DNA from: Epinephelus fuscoguttatus
Taxonomy: Eukaryota > Chordata > Actinopteri > Perciformes > Serranidae
Assembly: GCF_011397635.1 (NCBI RefSeq)
Contig: NC_064758.1
Span: forward strand, 20,333,013-20,397,012
Length of the DNA stretch: 64,000 bases
Reading direction: 5' to 3'
Below the pieces are notes generated by a model that ran no database searches, was not told the DNA's origin, and saw nothing but the letters and a program-made list of their open reading frames with translations. Positions 23,205 to 36,461 of this stretch are shown here, piece by piece (position 1 is the first letter of the stretch; each line of letters opens with the position of its first letter). Position numbers and translations under genes: made by a program.

Positions 23205-24032
23205 GGGTGACCACATTTTGATTTCCAAAAAAGAGGACACTAGCCCCGGCCATGAGATAGCCTACTTACAGTAAATGATACTCGCAGTTTACTCAAAGAT
23301 GCCTTATAATTTTAATATATTTAAAGTTTATATGTATGGATAGAAAAATCAGTTATATTACAAAATAATATCTCTCAAAGACAGAAATTTAGATAGGCTT
23401 CTCAGAGGTTACTCAATTTGCTTTTATTATGCCTAAAATAATAATCTTTTTACAAGTTTCAGTTGTACAAAAATAAATATAAATGTAAAATCTCTGGAAT
23501 GAAATAATGATAGAAATAATGTCTCTTTTGTAGGCTATTAGAAAAATCAACTTGTAAAATAATAGCTATCTTTTCAAGTCTTACTGGACAAATAAATAAA
23601 TAAATAATATGAAATAATGTTCTAAATAACACCGCTTCTGTATTAGAAAATCCAACTTTGAGCTCCCCGGCACCTTTATTAGACACAGAAACATATGTGC
23701 CAGCTTTGCACACGGTGCACTCAGCCTCCCATATATCGGGACGGTAAATTGGGAATTTTTTCTGCAGTTCATCTGTGAAGCTGCACTTGCGCTTCGGCAT
23801 CTTAGAAGCTTTTACAGAATAATGGTGCGCCGCGGGTGTCTGCTGCTTCCTCGTTGTAAGTGTTGGAGATCCGTCGATAAGGCAGCCTCTCAGGGATTAC
23901 GCGCACGCACACACACACACACACACACAAGGAAAACCGGACATTATCATCAATTTATAAACACCCGACAGACGCCCCGAACAGGACGTGAAAAGTGGAC
24001 ATGTCCAGGCAAAAGAGGACATTTGGTCAGCC
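23205..24032 (-). mobile_element. Defective hAT-type transposon
   Basis: The left end GGGTGACCACATTTTG and the right end CATTTGGTCAGCC (inverted: GGCTGACCAAATG) are imperfect terminal inverted repeats. Both are followed by an AAGAGGACA motif, typical of a teleost hAT family. Inside, on the minus strand, is the start of a BED-finger transposase exon. A CA tract (23901-23930) lies within. Clear 8-bp target duplications were not seen. Confidence 0.65.
23640..23800 (-). pseudogene. BED-type zinc-finger transposase exon, truncated
   Basis: Reading the minus strand from 23800, the frame begins MPKRKCSFTDELQKKFP and contains W-E-A-E-C-x-x-C followed by a GAGELK motif. This is the N-terminus of hAT transposases with a BED zinc finger. 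The two His ligands expected after LK are missing because the sequence diverges there (GFSNTE), so the finger is incomplete. The frame runs on to 23459 as unrelated sequence. Confidence 0.7.
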
Positions 24033-25539
24033 TAAAATACCACATGACGTTATTGGTATATTTCCCACTTTGTTACGTTCCATGCCTGTCTCCAGATTCA
24101 CTGTCAGCCATGCAGCATCTTTCATGTGGGGCAGTTTGTATTTGTCATAGCCAATATTACACAGTATTGACTGGTTAAACACAGCCTTCTCTACACACAC
24201 TCGCCTTGCCACTAGAAGCAAGTGTTCTATTTGGCCTTCTGCTCATATTGAATGGAGGTGAATAAGAGGTGAATATTTACTGATGTTATTTTCACTCATG
24301 TGTGACTATGCACTTATGCTGATGATACCCAGCTATTGTTGCACCTCATCTGAACGTCTCTTTGAGCAAAATGCCTGCCAGATGAATATAAAGACATGTG
24401 ATGATGATGATTTGCACACAATGCCATAACACATGACACTGCAGAGTACACACACTGTACACTGCTGTAAGGGTGAATACAAAAACACAAAACAATGATG
24501 TTCAAGATTACTGTTTGTGTGCAACTGGAAAATTAAAAATCTTTGAAGTTCTTAAAGTCGTACTGTAATAATGACAATAATTAGCTTTATATATTTTATT
24601 TATGGATCTTCTACTCACTACTGCGGTTATATTTGGAGCTATTTTTAAGTATTACAAGCAGTGACTGTAGGAGCAAAAGGCCTGGAGACTGTGCTGTCCA
24701 CCATAGCACAGAACCAGAAGGGAAAACACTAAGGGGCTCACAGAGACTTCAGGCTCAGCAACATTATTTACTTGAGACACTCTACACTGGCTCTGGTATT
24801 ATAGCTACGCTGAGAATCTACTGTTGTTATCTGAGAACACAAGTATTTGGGACCATACCCATTAATAATATTGTACATATGCTGCAGCTTCTGTGGTTCT
24901 ACCCTGAGCTGGACTGAAAGCGGTTCTAACCTTTTAAATTCATCAACATGAGTTGGAGAGGATTAATTTAATACCAGATAATATCATTTTGCATCACCTG
25001 AAGTTTGTTCTTAAATGAAGTTCAATGACACAAATTATTTCACATACTTGTGTATATAAGTCCTGTTTAACCTGTACCTCTAATTTTGCTGTCATTGTTT
25101 CTAGCCATTGTGTCTATTTATTTGCAAGTACATTGAGTGCAATTCGAAATGAATGCAGTCAGATTCCTCGCATGTGTACACATACTTGGCCAATATAGGT
25201 GATTCTGATTCTGAATATATGTTTTAGAGAAATATATGTTTGTTCTTTTCTCTGAGTTCATACTTTTTGGATATGTGTTATTTCAAAAAAATTTAAGTAA
25301 AATTATAGGTAAAATCATTTCTTTTTTTAATGAATAGATATGATTTCATTAATTATATTGTTCTGTAAAGTTTTCAAAAATTAATAAACTGAAAGCTGTA
25401 CTTCTACTGGGGAAACAGGAGATATGTAGTACTTGCTATACTATGCACCTTACATATATGTTCATATATTCTTTATTATTACTTTTAGTTTCTTTATCTG
25501 TACTGTTGCTGTTCTTCTGCTGCTGTGACAGCTTGCTTG

Positions 25540-25851
25540 AAAGACAAACTCTTTGATGCTATTTTCTATCTTACATGTATTTTAAAACTTTTTATCCTCC
25601 TGCAGAAACAATGTTTACATTTTTTTTTTCATCCTTGTAAGTGAAATTAAGTATTTCAATATTTAATGAATTTCAAAGTGTATTTTCTTCCATCTGAGGA
25701 ACAGTGTACCCTGTAAATATGTATCCATACAGACTTCTTTATTAAAGATGATTTTTGAGAAAAATGTTATTGTCTACATTTCTTTAAATCAAGCTAAAGT
25801 AAATACATTTTCATTTTGTTGGAGCAGTATCATTAATCAGACCTTTCTTAG
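25540..25851 (+). repeat. Duplicated copy of the exosc10 3'UTR
   Basis: This block aligns, with small indels, to 17820-18128: GATGCTATTTTCTATCTTAC, CTGCAGAAACAATGTT, ACAGTGTACCCTGTAAATATG, TTATTAAAGATGATTTT and GTATCATTAATCAGACCTTTC occur in both in the same order. The copy begins around the last codons of exosc10 and keeps an ATTAAA signal (25741-25746). Its final 60 bases are partly repeated again at 25852-25920. Confidence 0.9.
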
Positions 25852-26189
25852 AATCAAACTAAAATAAATACATTTTCATTTTGAAAAAGTTATTTTCTAC
25901 ATTTTTTAAATCAAAATTAAACATATAAATCTAGAAATTAGTCCTTTACATTTATCTGAAAGTTAGAGTTATTAGTTACTTTATATAGATTAAGATTTTT
26001 ACAAAGAAAACAAATGTTTATTTTTTAAAGTTTCTCTATTTATCTGTACTATTGTTGCTCTTCTGCTGTTCCAAGTAACGGATTCCCCCTCTGGGCATCA
26101 GTAAACGTCTGTTTATGCATGGAGAATTAGCTGTTACGCCCCTGCTTCCACCCCCTCCCTTGTTTCCTAGCAGGCGCAGCGGTGCGCAA

Positions 26190-26668
26190 GTTTGCGGATC
26201 CTACGTAGAGAAGGAATGACCCGCCCTCCTCTCCCTGTGATTGGCTAGTACTCGTTCCCTTCGTTGGTTTGATTGGTTAGGTTTAGGCAAGAGGAGTAGG
26301 ATTGGTTGAAGTTAGAGTCAGAATGTCAGGGTAAGCCAATCAGAGGCGGAGTAAGGCGGGCATTTGGTACGCCACCGTGGTAGTAATCCAGTATCTTTGG
26401 TTTAGCTTCACGTGTGCTACACTCGGCTCTTGCTAATGGGCGGCGCCATGGGCGGTGCTATAGTGCTAGTGGTGTCAAGTCAAACAAACTATACACGAAC
26501 CGGTTCATCCTGGCTCTCCATTGGCTCGCACAACGGCAAGTCACTGACGTCAGCAGCATCCCATTCGCTATATTATGAGGCATCAAGTTTAGCTGTCAAA
26601 CATCGGTCCAGTGCCTCTCACACTGCCACACTTACAAACACGTTAGTATTATCTGTACCCGTGGGCAA
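26190..26668 (+). promoter_or_regulatory. srm: srm promoter and 5'UTR, CCAAT-rich
   Basis: This GC-richer block precedes the srm start. It carries several CCAAT/ATTGG boxes (near 26240, 26270, 26300, 26335 and 26520) and no clear TATA box. The part at about 26222-26365 matches, in inverted orientation, the sequence at about 61065-61195, so it is a dispersed repeat. The transcription start is probably between about 26380 and 26650. Confidence 0.6.
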
Positions 26669-28819
<2,151 letters not shown>

Positions 28820-29519
28820 CCAGCAACAACAGACCAGCATGTTCATCCTCGCCCTGGCCCTCAGATCACAAATTAACAACCTTGTTCAGTGACTTCTTCA
28901 CCGCCTCAGCACAGTTCAGCACCACTGACGAGAGGAGCTTCCGAAAGATTTTATTGTTGGAGGTACCTAACAATCAGTGGGCGGCGACTTGCTGAGATCT
29001 GCGGTGAAAGTGTTAGTTCGTTCCAGTGTCACCTTCCTTCCAGTCTTACACGCTCTTTGTGTTTATTTATTTTGATGATGTATTTGGTTTATTTGATTTT
29101 TACTGTAATTGTGCAGAGCAATTTAGCGGGCTGGGCTGAGTGGGAGGAGCATTGCCGTCAAACCTGACCTCACTCTGAAACTGTACTGTCTCTCGGATTC
29201 ACTGCATCTACACATGTATGTGATACGTTGCATACCACATAGAGTATGTGCATGTGATGTATTGCTGTACTTTTATTTGTTAAATATCAGTTTGTGCTCA
29301 TAGGAAAATACACGGTTGCCATGTATCATGACTGTAAATTCAGAATACTCATGTGTCCTCTACACATGAACCCTATAGTGCCTGAAATCAGTTTGTTGTT
29401 GAAAAAAGATTTGTTCTGTATCTATCAAAGTGTACCAGGCACATAGTGGCCTCGAAGAAAGCTCAATTGTTAGTAGATGAGAAAAATTGTCCCTTTAAAG
29501 TATCACCAATTTAAGATGA

Positions 29520-29843
29520 AATAAATCTGCTCAGCTTTGACCATCAGTTTGACATGAAGTCTTTAATGTTAACAGTGTTAAAATGCAAATTAAGTACACA
29601 TTTAATTTGGCACTATAGCATTAAAGCTTTGCAATGCTTTAAGATGTGAATTCATTATGCAATTATTAACTTGCATTGTTGGGTATTGACTTGAGTACTG
29701 GCAGTAGGCTAGTGTTGTAGTAAGCCTTTATGATCAAACATCTTCAGTTGCTACCTGTTAGTTGTAAATCTACATTGAATCTGTTGACGATTAGTGTCAC
29801 ACCTGAGCAATGAATTTGTGATTTTTATAAGAACTGTAATAAA
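29520..29843 (+). terminator. srm: srm poly(A) signals
   Basis: AATAAA at 29520-29525 and again at 29838-29843 follow the stop codon by 0.7 and 1.0 kb. Either could end the srm transcript. Confidence 0.5.
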
Positions 29844-29957
29844 TTGGTAACATAAAAGGTTTGTTCAGGCATATGCTTCGTTATTTGCACAGATTTGACA
29901 CAAAATGTAGAACTACATTTTGGTTCATTTAGCTCTGGGTTCAGAGTTGGTATCTTT

Positions 29958-30367
29958 AGCCCTTTGAAGCCTGAGCAAATTGGCTTGATTTGTTTTAAAA
30001 ACATGGCAAGGAGGCAGTGAGCAATGACAGAAGAAATGACCAAAAAAAATTTGCAAGAAATAAGTAAAAAGAGAAAATTACAATAAAAGTTAAAAACAAA
30101 GAAACGAACAAGGAAATGATATAGAAAAGGTGTATTAAAATTAAAGTATTTATGTACTATATTTTTTAAATATATAATAATTATAAATATAATTTCCCCT
30201 AGCATTTTCTTTCTTCCCTATTTAAAAAAAAAACAAACAAACAAAAAAAACAATCTAAATCTATTAATTTTTTTGCTATTTGTTGGACATTTTTACCAAG
30301 TTGCTCATTGCCTTTTTCCCCATGTTTTTGAAAAAATGTACCAATGTGCTCAGGGCTCAAAGGTTTA
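29958..30367. repeat. Palindromic MITE (CCTTTGAAGCCTGAGC ends)
   Basis: The left end CCCTTTGAAGCCTGAGC pairs with the right end GCTCAGGGCTCAAAGG. Internally an AAAACATGGCAAGGAGGC segment pairs loosely with GCCTTTTTCCCCATGTTTTT. The interior is A-rich. A second copy lies at 19785-20340. Confidence 0.7.
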
Positions 30368-33300
30368 AAAGGAGCGGCACTTCCTAAAACGACTGTGTTT
30401 GTTTCACCGTGGCTGCAGACAGTGGCACCCAGAAATGTTTCACAGAGGTGGATAAATGGGGCCACTGAAGATCTAGGGGTGGCACACCAAACCCAAAAGC
30501 CATAACTGAATTTCAGGGATTCGATAATGCAGTTGTAGTATGTAGGCTAGTTAAAAACTGTGTCAATATGAGAGAGGAGAAATTGCATACTGATATATTT
30601 TAGTTTAACATCTTACAGTTAACATTACTAATTATCCGATGTGCACAAACTAATACTGGTACAGTTAACATTTTGAATTCCACAGCAACACTGTGCTAAT
30701 GTTCTGTGTTAGGTGATTCATTGTTCTCCAAACAGACCTGCACTGATTGTAAGGAGCAAAACATTTACTGGGAACAGGCCTCCCCACCCATTTTCATTCA
30801 GATATCTTAAGGTGAGAGTTCAAGGGACTCCGTTGAAAACTGCCAGGCCAGTTTTTCTCTTGCCTAACTTTGGTGGGTTACTCATTAATTGAGCTTTAAG
30901 ACAGTCGTGTCGGCCTCAAATTATTTTGGCCAGCATTTGTATGATGATGATGATGATCTTATTCTGGTCTTATTCTGTCATAAATCCCTGAGCTAATCCT
31001 AACCAGTTGCAGCAATGCTTTCTCACCACATGCAGGTTAATATGTAATACGCACTGCAAATGGTTACCCCTGAACATCTTGTACTGTAGATACTAGTACG
31101 AAGAGCTGTTTTGCACTAGTAAGGTCCAGGTGCAGTTTCAGTATTCAAGCACAAGATGGCATCCTTTAATTTGTAATGTGTAGGCTACTGTAGTCTCATT
31201 GCTGAGGTATACAGGAATGCATTTAAACATTGACAAGACACTGTTCAGATTCACCAAATGCATATTCGGAGAATGTAACTTTGTATTCTAGGGTTTCCTT
31301 GGATTTGAATGAAAAGCCCTTTGGCTCCGTTAAATTGTTCAGATCAGTGAGTGTTTTGCTCTGTGCAGTGACACTGTTGCCCTCAGTTGCATCACGTCTA
31401 CTGATTGTTGTGTAAGACCTCAGCCCTCGCCACTTTTTTATTAAAATGTGACCAGCCTGCGACAGTGCAGTGCGTTATTGTCATAGTGCCTTGGCTGTAG
31501 TCAAGGTTGTTTGTGTTCATGAGGGTTCGCATACTGTAATATAGGAAATAAAGCATACGTCTAGTGTCTTTCATTAAACCCACTGAAGAAGTATCCATAA
31601 ATATTTAATTAGGTGTTAATGTGTTTTAACTATGAGAGTATCTACACTGCAGTAACTGAACTCTGAAGACAATGAATGACTTGTCCTTAGAAATTCTTAT
31701 GTAAGTTGAATTTAGGTGTATCCAGACACATTTACCCACACGTCCAGAGTCACCTGTGTAATAGAAAACACTCAACACATAATCCTCAGATGATCTTTGA
31801 GTCAGTGTTCCTTTGTGATCCCTTTCAGAGAGCTGTTGAGGTGTTGCTGGAAGCCTTAAGTGAAGCAGATGTAGTGAAAATGGAAACTTCCGTGAACATT
31901 AATAAGATCTGGGAGCACCCAGACCTATCGTCATGCTGACGTTTTTCCACTGTTTGAAGTCTTGGGGCTTCAGGCTGGACTGCAGATACTTATAAAGAGC
32001 CCAGTCGTTGTAGAGTCTTCAAACACACTGAATTGCCAATATAGCTGTTTCAACAGTCAGCTAATCTTTAGATTGGCTCTGGGACTTCTTATGATCAGCC
32101 TTGTATGAAGAAAATACCTCAAACACTGTTTTGAAAGCACAACAAATCCATTTCAACATACCAACCAAGGCGTACTGCAATATAAGTACTGTATGTTCCC
32201 TGCCGGTAGCGCTGTCTAAAAACGTCACAACAATAAACTCTGGTTTGTGCTTTTTCAGCAATGTTTGCTGGAGAGCAGCTTCTCAAACACTCAAAACTAT
32301 TTCTTCTCCCACAAGAGTGTATATTTTATGCTGTAATTAACTTTGTATAATCAGTATAATTGGATTTTGCAGTAGTTTAGGAGTAGCTGTCACAAATCTT
32401 TTTTTTTTTTTTTACTCTGTGAATTACATTCATGACATTGAGCTACATACAGTTGGCACAATATTATAAATGAGAAATAGATGTGTCTTTATGTAGGCTG
32501 CATTTTTGTATGATCTCCATATTACAAAGGAAAATGCATCCTAAACATAATAATTTGTTGCCACATGAAGGCAAGCAAAAACTTTGTCCTTCTATAGCCA
32601 TACTGTCCAGGGCAAACATTTCAAAGAATATTGTGTAGGAGAGACTTGGCTGAGAAAAAAAGGTAATTTACTCATTGTGAATGTGCACTGGGAGCCAGAA
32701 ACCATTTCTCACTGGTTTAATCCAAACAGCTTAGTCTATAGTGTTTTGTGAATTTAATTGAGCTGCAGCTATGTCCTAAAATGCACTAACTGAAATATAT
32801 TGTGCTCTTGCAGCTATTGTTGCCACCAGCAGAATGCGAGTCCAGACATTAAAGGGACAGTTCATCCCAAACAAAAAAATGCGTGTTTGCCCTCTTATCT
32901 GTGGTGCTGTTTATCAGTCTAGATTGTTTTGGTGTGAGATGCAGAGTGCTGGAGATGTCTGCCTTCTCCCCAATATAATGGAACTTAATGGCACTCGGCT
33001 TGTGGTGCTCAAAGTGCCAAATAAATTTATTTAAAAACCTCAACAGCAATGTCTCTTTTCAGAAATCATGACACGGTTACTCAAGATAATCAACAGACTT
33101 TGTTGTGAACAGTTTCATGTAGGAACTATTTTCTTTTTACCAAACTACACCGGCCAGCCGTATCACTGCACAAACACAAGTATCTGAGCTTGCTAATATT
33201 ACAGCTCAGCCGAGGAGGACACCATTAATATTTATATTTCATGCTGTCAGGAGCACGAGCCTCTTGTCCATGAGTAGATGCACACTTCCTTCTGCATGGT

Positions 33301-33402
33301 GATACAACTGTCGGGTGTAGTTCAGGAGAAAGAAATTAGTTTCTACATGAAACTGCTCACAACAAGGTTTGTGGATTATCTTGAGCTACCGGGTCATGTT
33401 TT

Positions 33403-33528
33403 ACAATACGATATGATGCGATGCGATGCGATGCGGTACGGTACGGTACAGTACAATACGATATGATATGATGCGATATGATACGATACCATACGATAAT
33501 ATACGGTACTATACGACACAATATACTG
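33403..33528. repeat. Degenerate pentanucleotide satellite (GATGC/GATAC)n
   Basis: A tract of 5-bp units changes from GATGC to GGTAC, AGTAC, GATAC and back. It reads as a decaying microsatellite inside the foldback element. Confidence 0.85.
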
Positions 33529-33859
33529 TATATTCCAGCGAGGGAAATTTGTCTTGGACTCAGGAGCTGGGCAAGTATTGCTGCCTTCAACCCGCTCTCA
33601 CTCCGAAGTCGTCGAAATCTGGCACTTGGGCAGTGTTTTGCAGCGTCAGACTGATAAAAAAAAGCCATCCTTTAAAGTCAACAGTATAGTTTAACGGCAC
33701 TCGGTGGCATCAGAGGGAAACGCTTCAGGACACGAACAAAAGTTATGATGGTGAAAGTCTGAGTAGGGCAGGTGGAAGAGGTGGTGGATGGGTCCAACAG
33801 ACACCGACTTTTACCCAGAAGAGTGGTGTTCATGTCTATAAGATTATAAAGCCAAACCA

Positions 33860-34080
33860 TGTTCTTTTTTCCTAAACCTAACCACGTGTTTTTGTTGCCT
33901 AAACCCAACATCACGCAATGTTGTACTGACGTAGTGCATTTATTTTGAAAGAGACTGTATGAAAACGGTAAATTTCCTGTGAAAATGGAAGTGTGTTTTG
34001 AAAGAAGACAATGCATGTAACAGGCAGAACTTGACATGGCGTCCCAGAACATCAACAACCAACGCACGTACCTTTCACGC
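33860..34080. repeat. Dispersed repeat (CCTAAACCTAACCA...)
   Basis: CCTAAACCTAACCACGTGTTTTTGTTGCCTAAAC resembles a common teleost interspersed motif; a shorter relative occurs near 44205-44260. It lies inside the insertion that splits the foldback element. Confidence 0.45.
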
Positions 34081-35264
34081 CGTATCTGGTCATGGTAGGT
34101 CCATGACTAAACGTGGATATGTGATGAGGTCAGAGTGAGAATGTCATGCTGCCTTACAATAATAGTCCAGAAGAAATTAAGCATACAAAACACATACTAC
34201 ACAGAACAGTATTGCACATCAGCATTCATGTATTGCACATAACACCAGCACACAACAGAGCGCCATAAGCAAAACACAACACAACCCCTAAGTATCAAAC
34301 AACATCATTTAAAATCTTAAATTAGGTTGGCACAGATGAATTTTTAAAATGATTCCGTTTAAATTTTGGCATCCTGTATCGTGGTAAAGAAGGTAAAATC
34401 TCGTACTCGGTGTGGAATTTCTGATTGCTGATGAATTTTTGAAATGTGTTTATTTGGTGCTTTGAGCACCACAAATCAAGTGCCATCACGTTCCATTATA
34501 TTGGAGAGAAGGAAGACATTTCTACAGCTGATATCTCCAACTCTCTGCAACTCTCTCTAGACTGATAAACAGCGCTACAGGTAAGAGGAAATATATGTAT
34601 TTTTGATTTTAGGATGACCTCCCCCTTTAACATGACCTTTTTGTGTGTGTGTAGTTGGAATATAGTTTTAATTTGGTAGTACATTGGTGCAATCTCTCCT
34701 CAGTCTTTTCCCAAAACCTGTCAGTAGCATCTGTCCTGAACCAAAGGTCACTGTTTTGTTTTTAATTCGAATAAAAATCAATAAAATGAAATCTCCAAAA
34801 TTGCCCATGGTAACAAAGACCAAAGTTAACAACTCCATTGTATGTTTAGCACTGAATTGCTGACGAATAATTGCTTCCTCCTCTTTTAACAACTGTTTAC
34901 TCCACTAGACTGGTGATGTGCATTTCCTGAAGGCACTTCCTCAAGTCACGGCGAGTGTCAGACCGCTCAATTGTAATCTGCAGGTGTCAGAGAGGCTCAT
35001 AGAAGCCTTGTGACAGCAATCAGATGTCGACAGAAGTACAGTGTCAAACACTAGGATGTGTAGATATTAAGTCAGCTTGTGGTCAGTTTGTATTTCTTGT
35101 TTTTTTGATTGCTGTGGCAGGGAAATATGATCGTTTCCTCTTTGAGTGTTAGGCCAGTTAGAGTGCTTCACACAGTTGATGAGCTGTGGAATTGTCTGTC
35201 CACCTGCGTGAAGAGGTCTTGTTTGAGATTGTCTGTCATAACTGTCATTACATTAGTTACATGT

Positions 35265-35510
35265 TGATGTCAAAACCTGGTTTTAGCCCAGTGATGTCAT
35301 CGCCCGCTGCAGATGTTCCCAATTTGTCAAAAAGGTTAAGTGTTCTACAGTTTCATTTGTTCTGTCCTGAACCCTTCATCTGCCCTCCTCTTCCATGCTC
35401 ACATACACATCCTCCCACCCCCCAAACACACTCACACATACACCCTCCACCCTCCGTCATACACCCACCACCCTGTACGTCAGTGGCAGACAGGGGTAGA
35501 GGCGTATAAA
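35265..35510 (+). promoter_or_regulatory. cort: cort promoter: CRE-like sites and TATA box
   Basis: TATAAA lies at 35505-35510, about 240 bases before the start codon. Upstream are TGATGTCA at 35265-35272 and 35292-35299 (each one base from the consensus cAMP response element) and an ACGTCA half-site at 35477-35482, 22 bases before the TATA box. In mammals the somatostatin gene is controlled by a CRE at a similar place, so cAMP control is likely but inferred. Confidence 0.6.
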
Positions 35511-35750
35511 AGAGTGAGGGACTTTGGAGGTAGAGCAGAAGAAACACCAGTGGTTTCCACATCTTGTGACCAGCTGCCACCAACTGCACTGCACTTTCTC
35601 CACCACTCTCCTCTGGATCCCTGAGCTGCTCAGACCCTCACTCTTTCTCCCTCTCCTTCAAACACACACTCACTCACACACTCCTATTTCTGTGAGCCTC
35701 CTGCTCCTGTGGCTGTAGCTCTTGTCCGTCACCTGCACTCCTGTCACAGC

Positions 35751-36461
35751 ATGCAGCTTCTGGTGGTGTTAGCAGCTCTCATGGGGGTTCTGTTCAGCGT
35801 TAGAGCAGCCGCCGTGCTTCCTGTGGAGGACAGGAGCTCCATCCACGTGAACAGGGTGAGGAGATTTTTATTGCTCATGTAGTTCATGGGAAATTGGGAT
35901 ATTTTGTAAGAAAGATTTTTCCATTTTTTGAGGGAAAAATGTTTGAATAATTCCATTTTTTAAAGAATTATTAAAAAATCAAGTAAATAACTTGTGGTAT
36001 TTTTAATTTGATCTATTTAAAAAGATCATTTATATAAAGTTTATACAGTCTTTATTTCATCCTGTTACTCATAGCATCTTAAATGTGAAAGTAAAAATAA
36101 TATCTATGTCTTGAGCTTCCCAGTAAGATAAGTGTAAGATGTAGAATTTTCACATTCACATTTCCATGATCCAGTTTCTTTTATAATATATTCAAATTCT
36201 AATAAATGTGTCTGATTTTTTTTTTTTTGTCAGGAGTTGAGCAAAGAGCGCAAGGAGCTGATCCTGAAGCTGGTGTCCGGCTTGTTGGATGGAGCTCTGG
36301 ACACCAACATGCTGCCGGGTGAAGCGGCACCTGTGGACCTTGAGGAGCCGCTGGAGTCTCGTCTGGAGGAGAGGGCTGTCTACAACAGGCTATCACTGCC
36401 TCAGCGCGACCGCAAAGCCCCCTGTAAAAACTTCTTCTGGAAAACTTTCACCTCCTGCTAA
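35751..36461 (+). CDS. cort: Preprosomatostatin, [Pro2]-SS-14 form (cortistatin orthologue)
   Basis: Two coding exons, 35751-35855 and 36234-36461, encode 110 aa. This is a secreted neuropeptide precursor. A hydrophobic signal peptide occupies about residues 1-20, followed by a propeptide and the C-terminal hormone APCKNFFWKTFTSC (97-110), released after the Arg-Lys pair at 95-96. The two Cys close the ring, and FWKT is the receptor-binding core. A monobasic Arg at 82 would give exactly a 28-residue form, as in SS-28. Pro at hormone position 2 marks the fish somatostatin form treated as the cortistatin orthologue (older names PSS2, sst3), distinct from sst1 (AGCKN). Human CORT maps to the same 1p36.22 band as EXOSC10 and SRM. 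The single intron lies in the prosequence, typical of the family. Confidence 0.93.

Larger units (their letters stand above)
17831..26189. other. exosc10-srm spacer
   Basis: The exosc10 3'UTR is followed by about 8 kb of repeat-dominated DNA: retroelement tail (18343-18440), a MITE-like repeat (19785-20340), locally duplicated blocks (19436-22960), two hAT-type relics (21781-22700 and 23205-24032) and a copy of the exosc10 3'UTR (25540-25851). No host gene was recognised. Confidence 0.7.
32849..34640. repeat. Large foldback element with interrupted right arm
   Basis: The left arm (32849-33180) starts TTAAAGGGACAGTTCATCCC and includes CTTATCTGTGGTGCTGTTTA and CATGACACGGTTACTCAAGA. A centre with CTCTTGTCCATGAGTAGATG follows. 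The inner right arm (about 33320-33402) is the inverse of 33060-33140. The outer right arm (about 34430-34640) is the inverse of 32849-33050. About 1 kb of unrelated DNA, starting with a pentanucleotide tract, separates the inner and outer right arm. Confidence 0.75.
29844..35260. other. srm-cort spacer
   Basis: It contains a palindromic MITE (29958-30367), a short (GAT)n run near 30942-30958, a long foldback element with nested DNA (32849-34640) and otherwise AT-rich sequence with no recognised gene. Confidence 0.65.

Noticed and set aside
35353-35624. Pro/His-rich frames on both strands before cort
   Set aside because: They come from CA/CCACC-rich simple sequence in the promoter and 5'UTR.
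35751-36461. Natriuretic peptide as identity of the small secreted gene
   Set aside because: It was considered because natriuretic peptide genes also lie on human 1p36, but the C-terminus is plainly somatostatin-like (CKNFFWKTFTSC).
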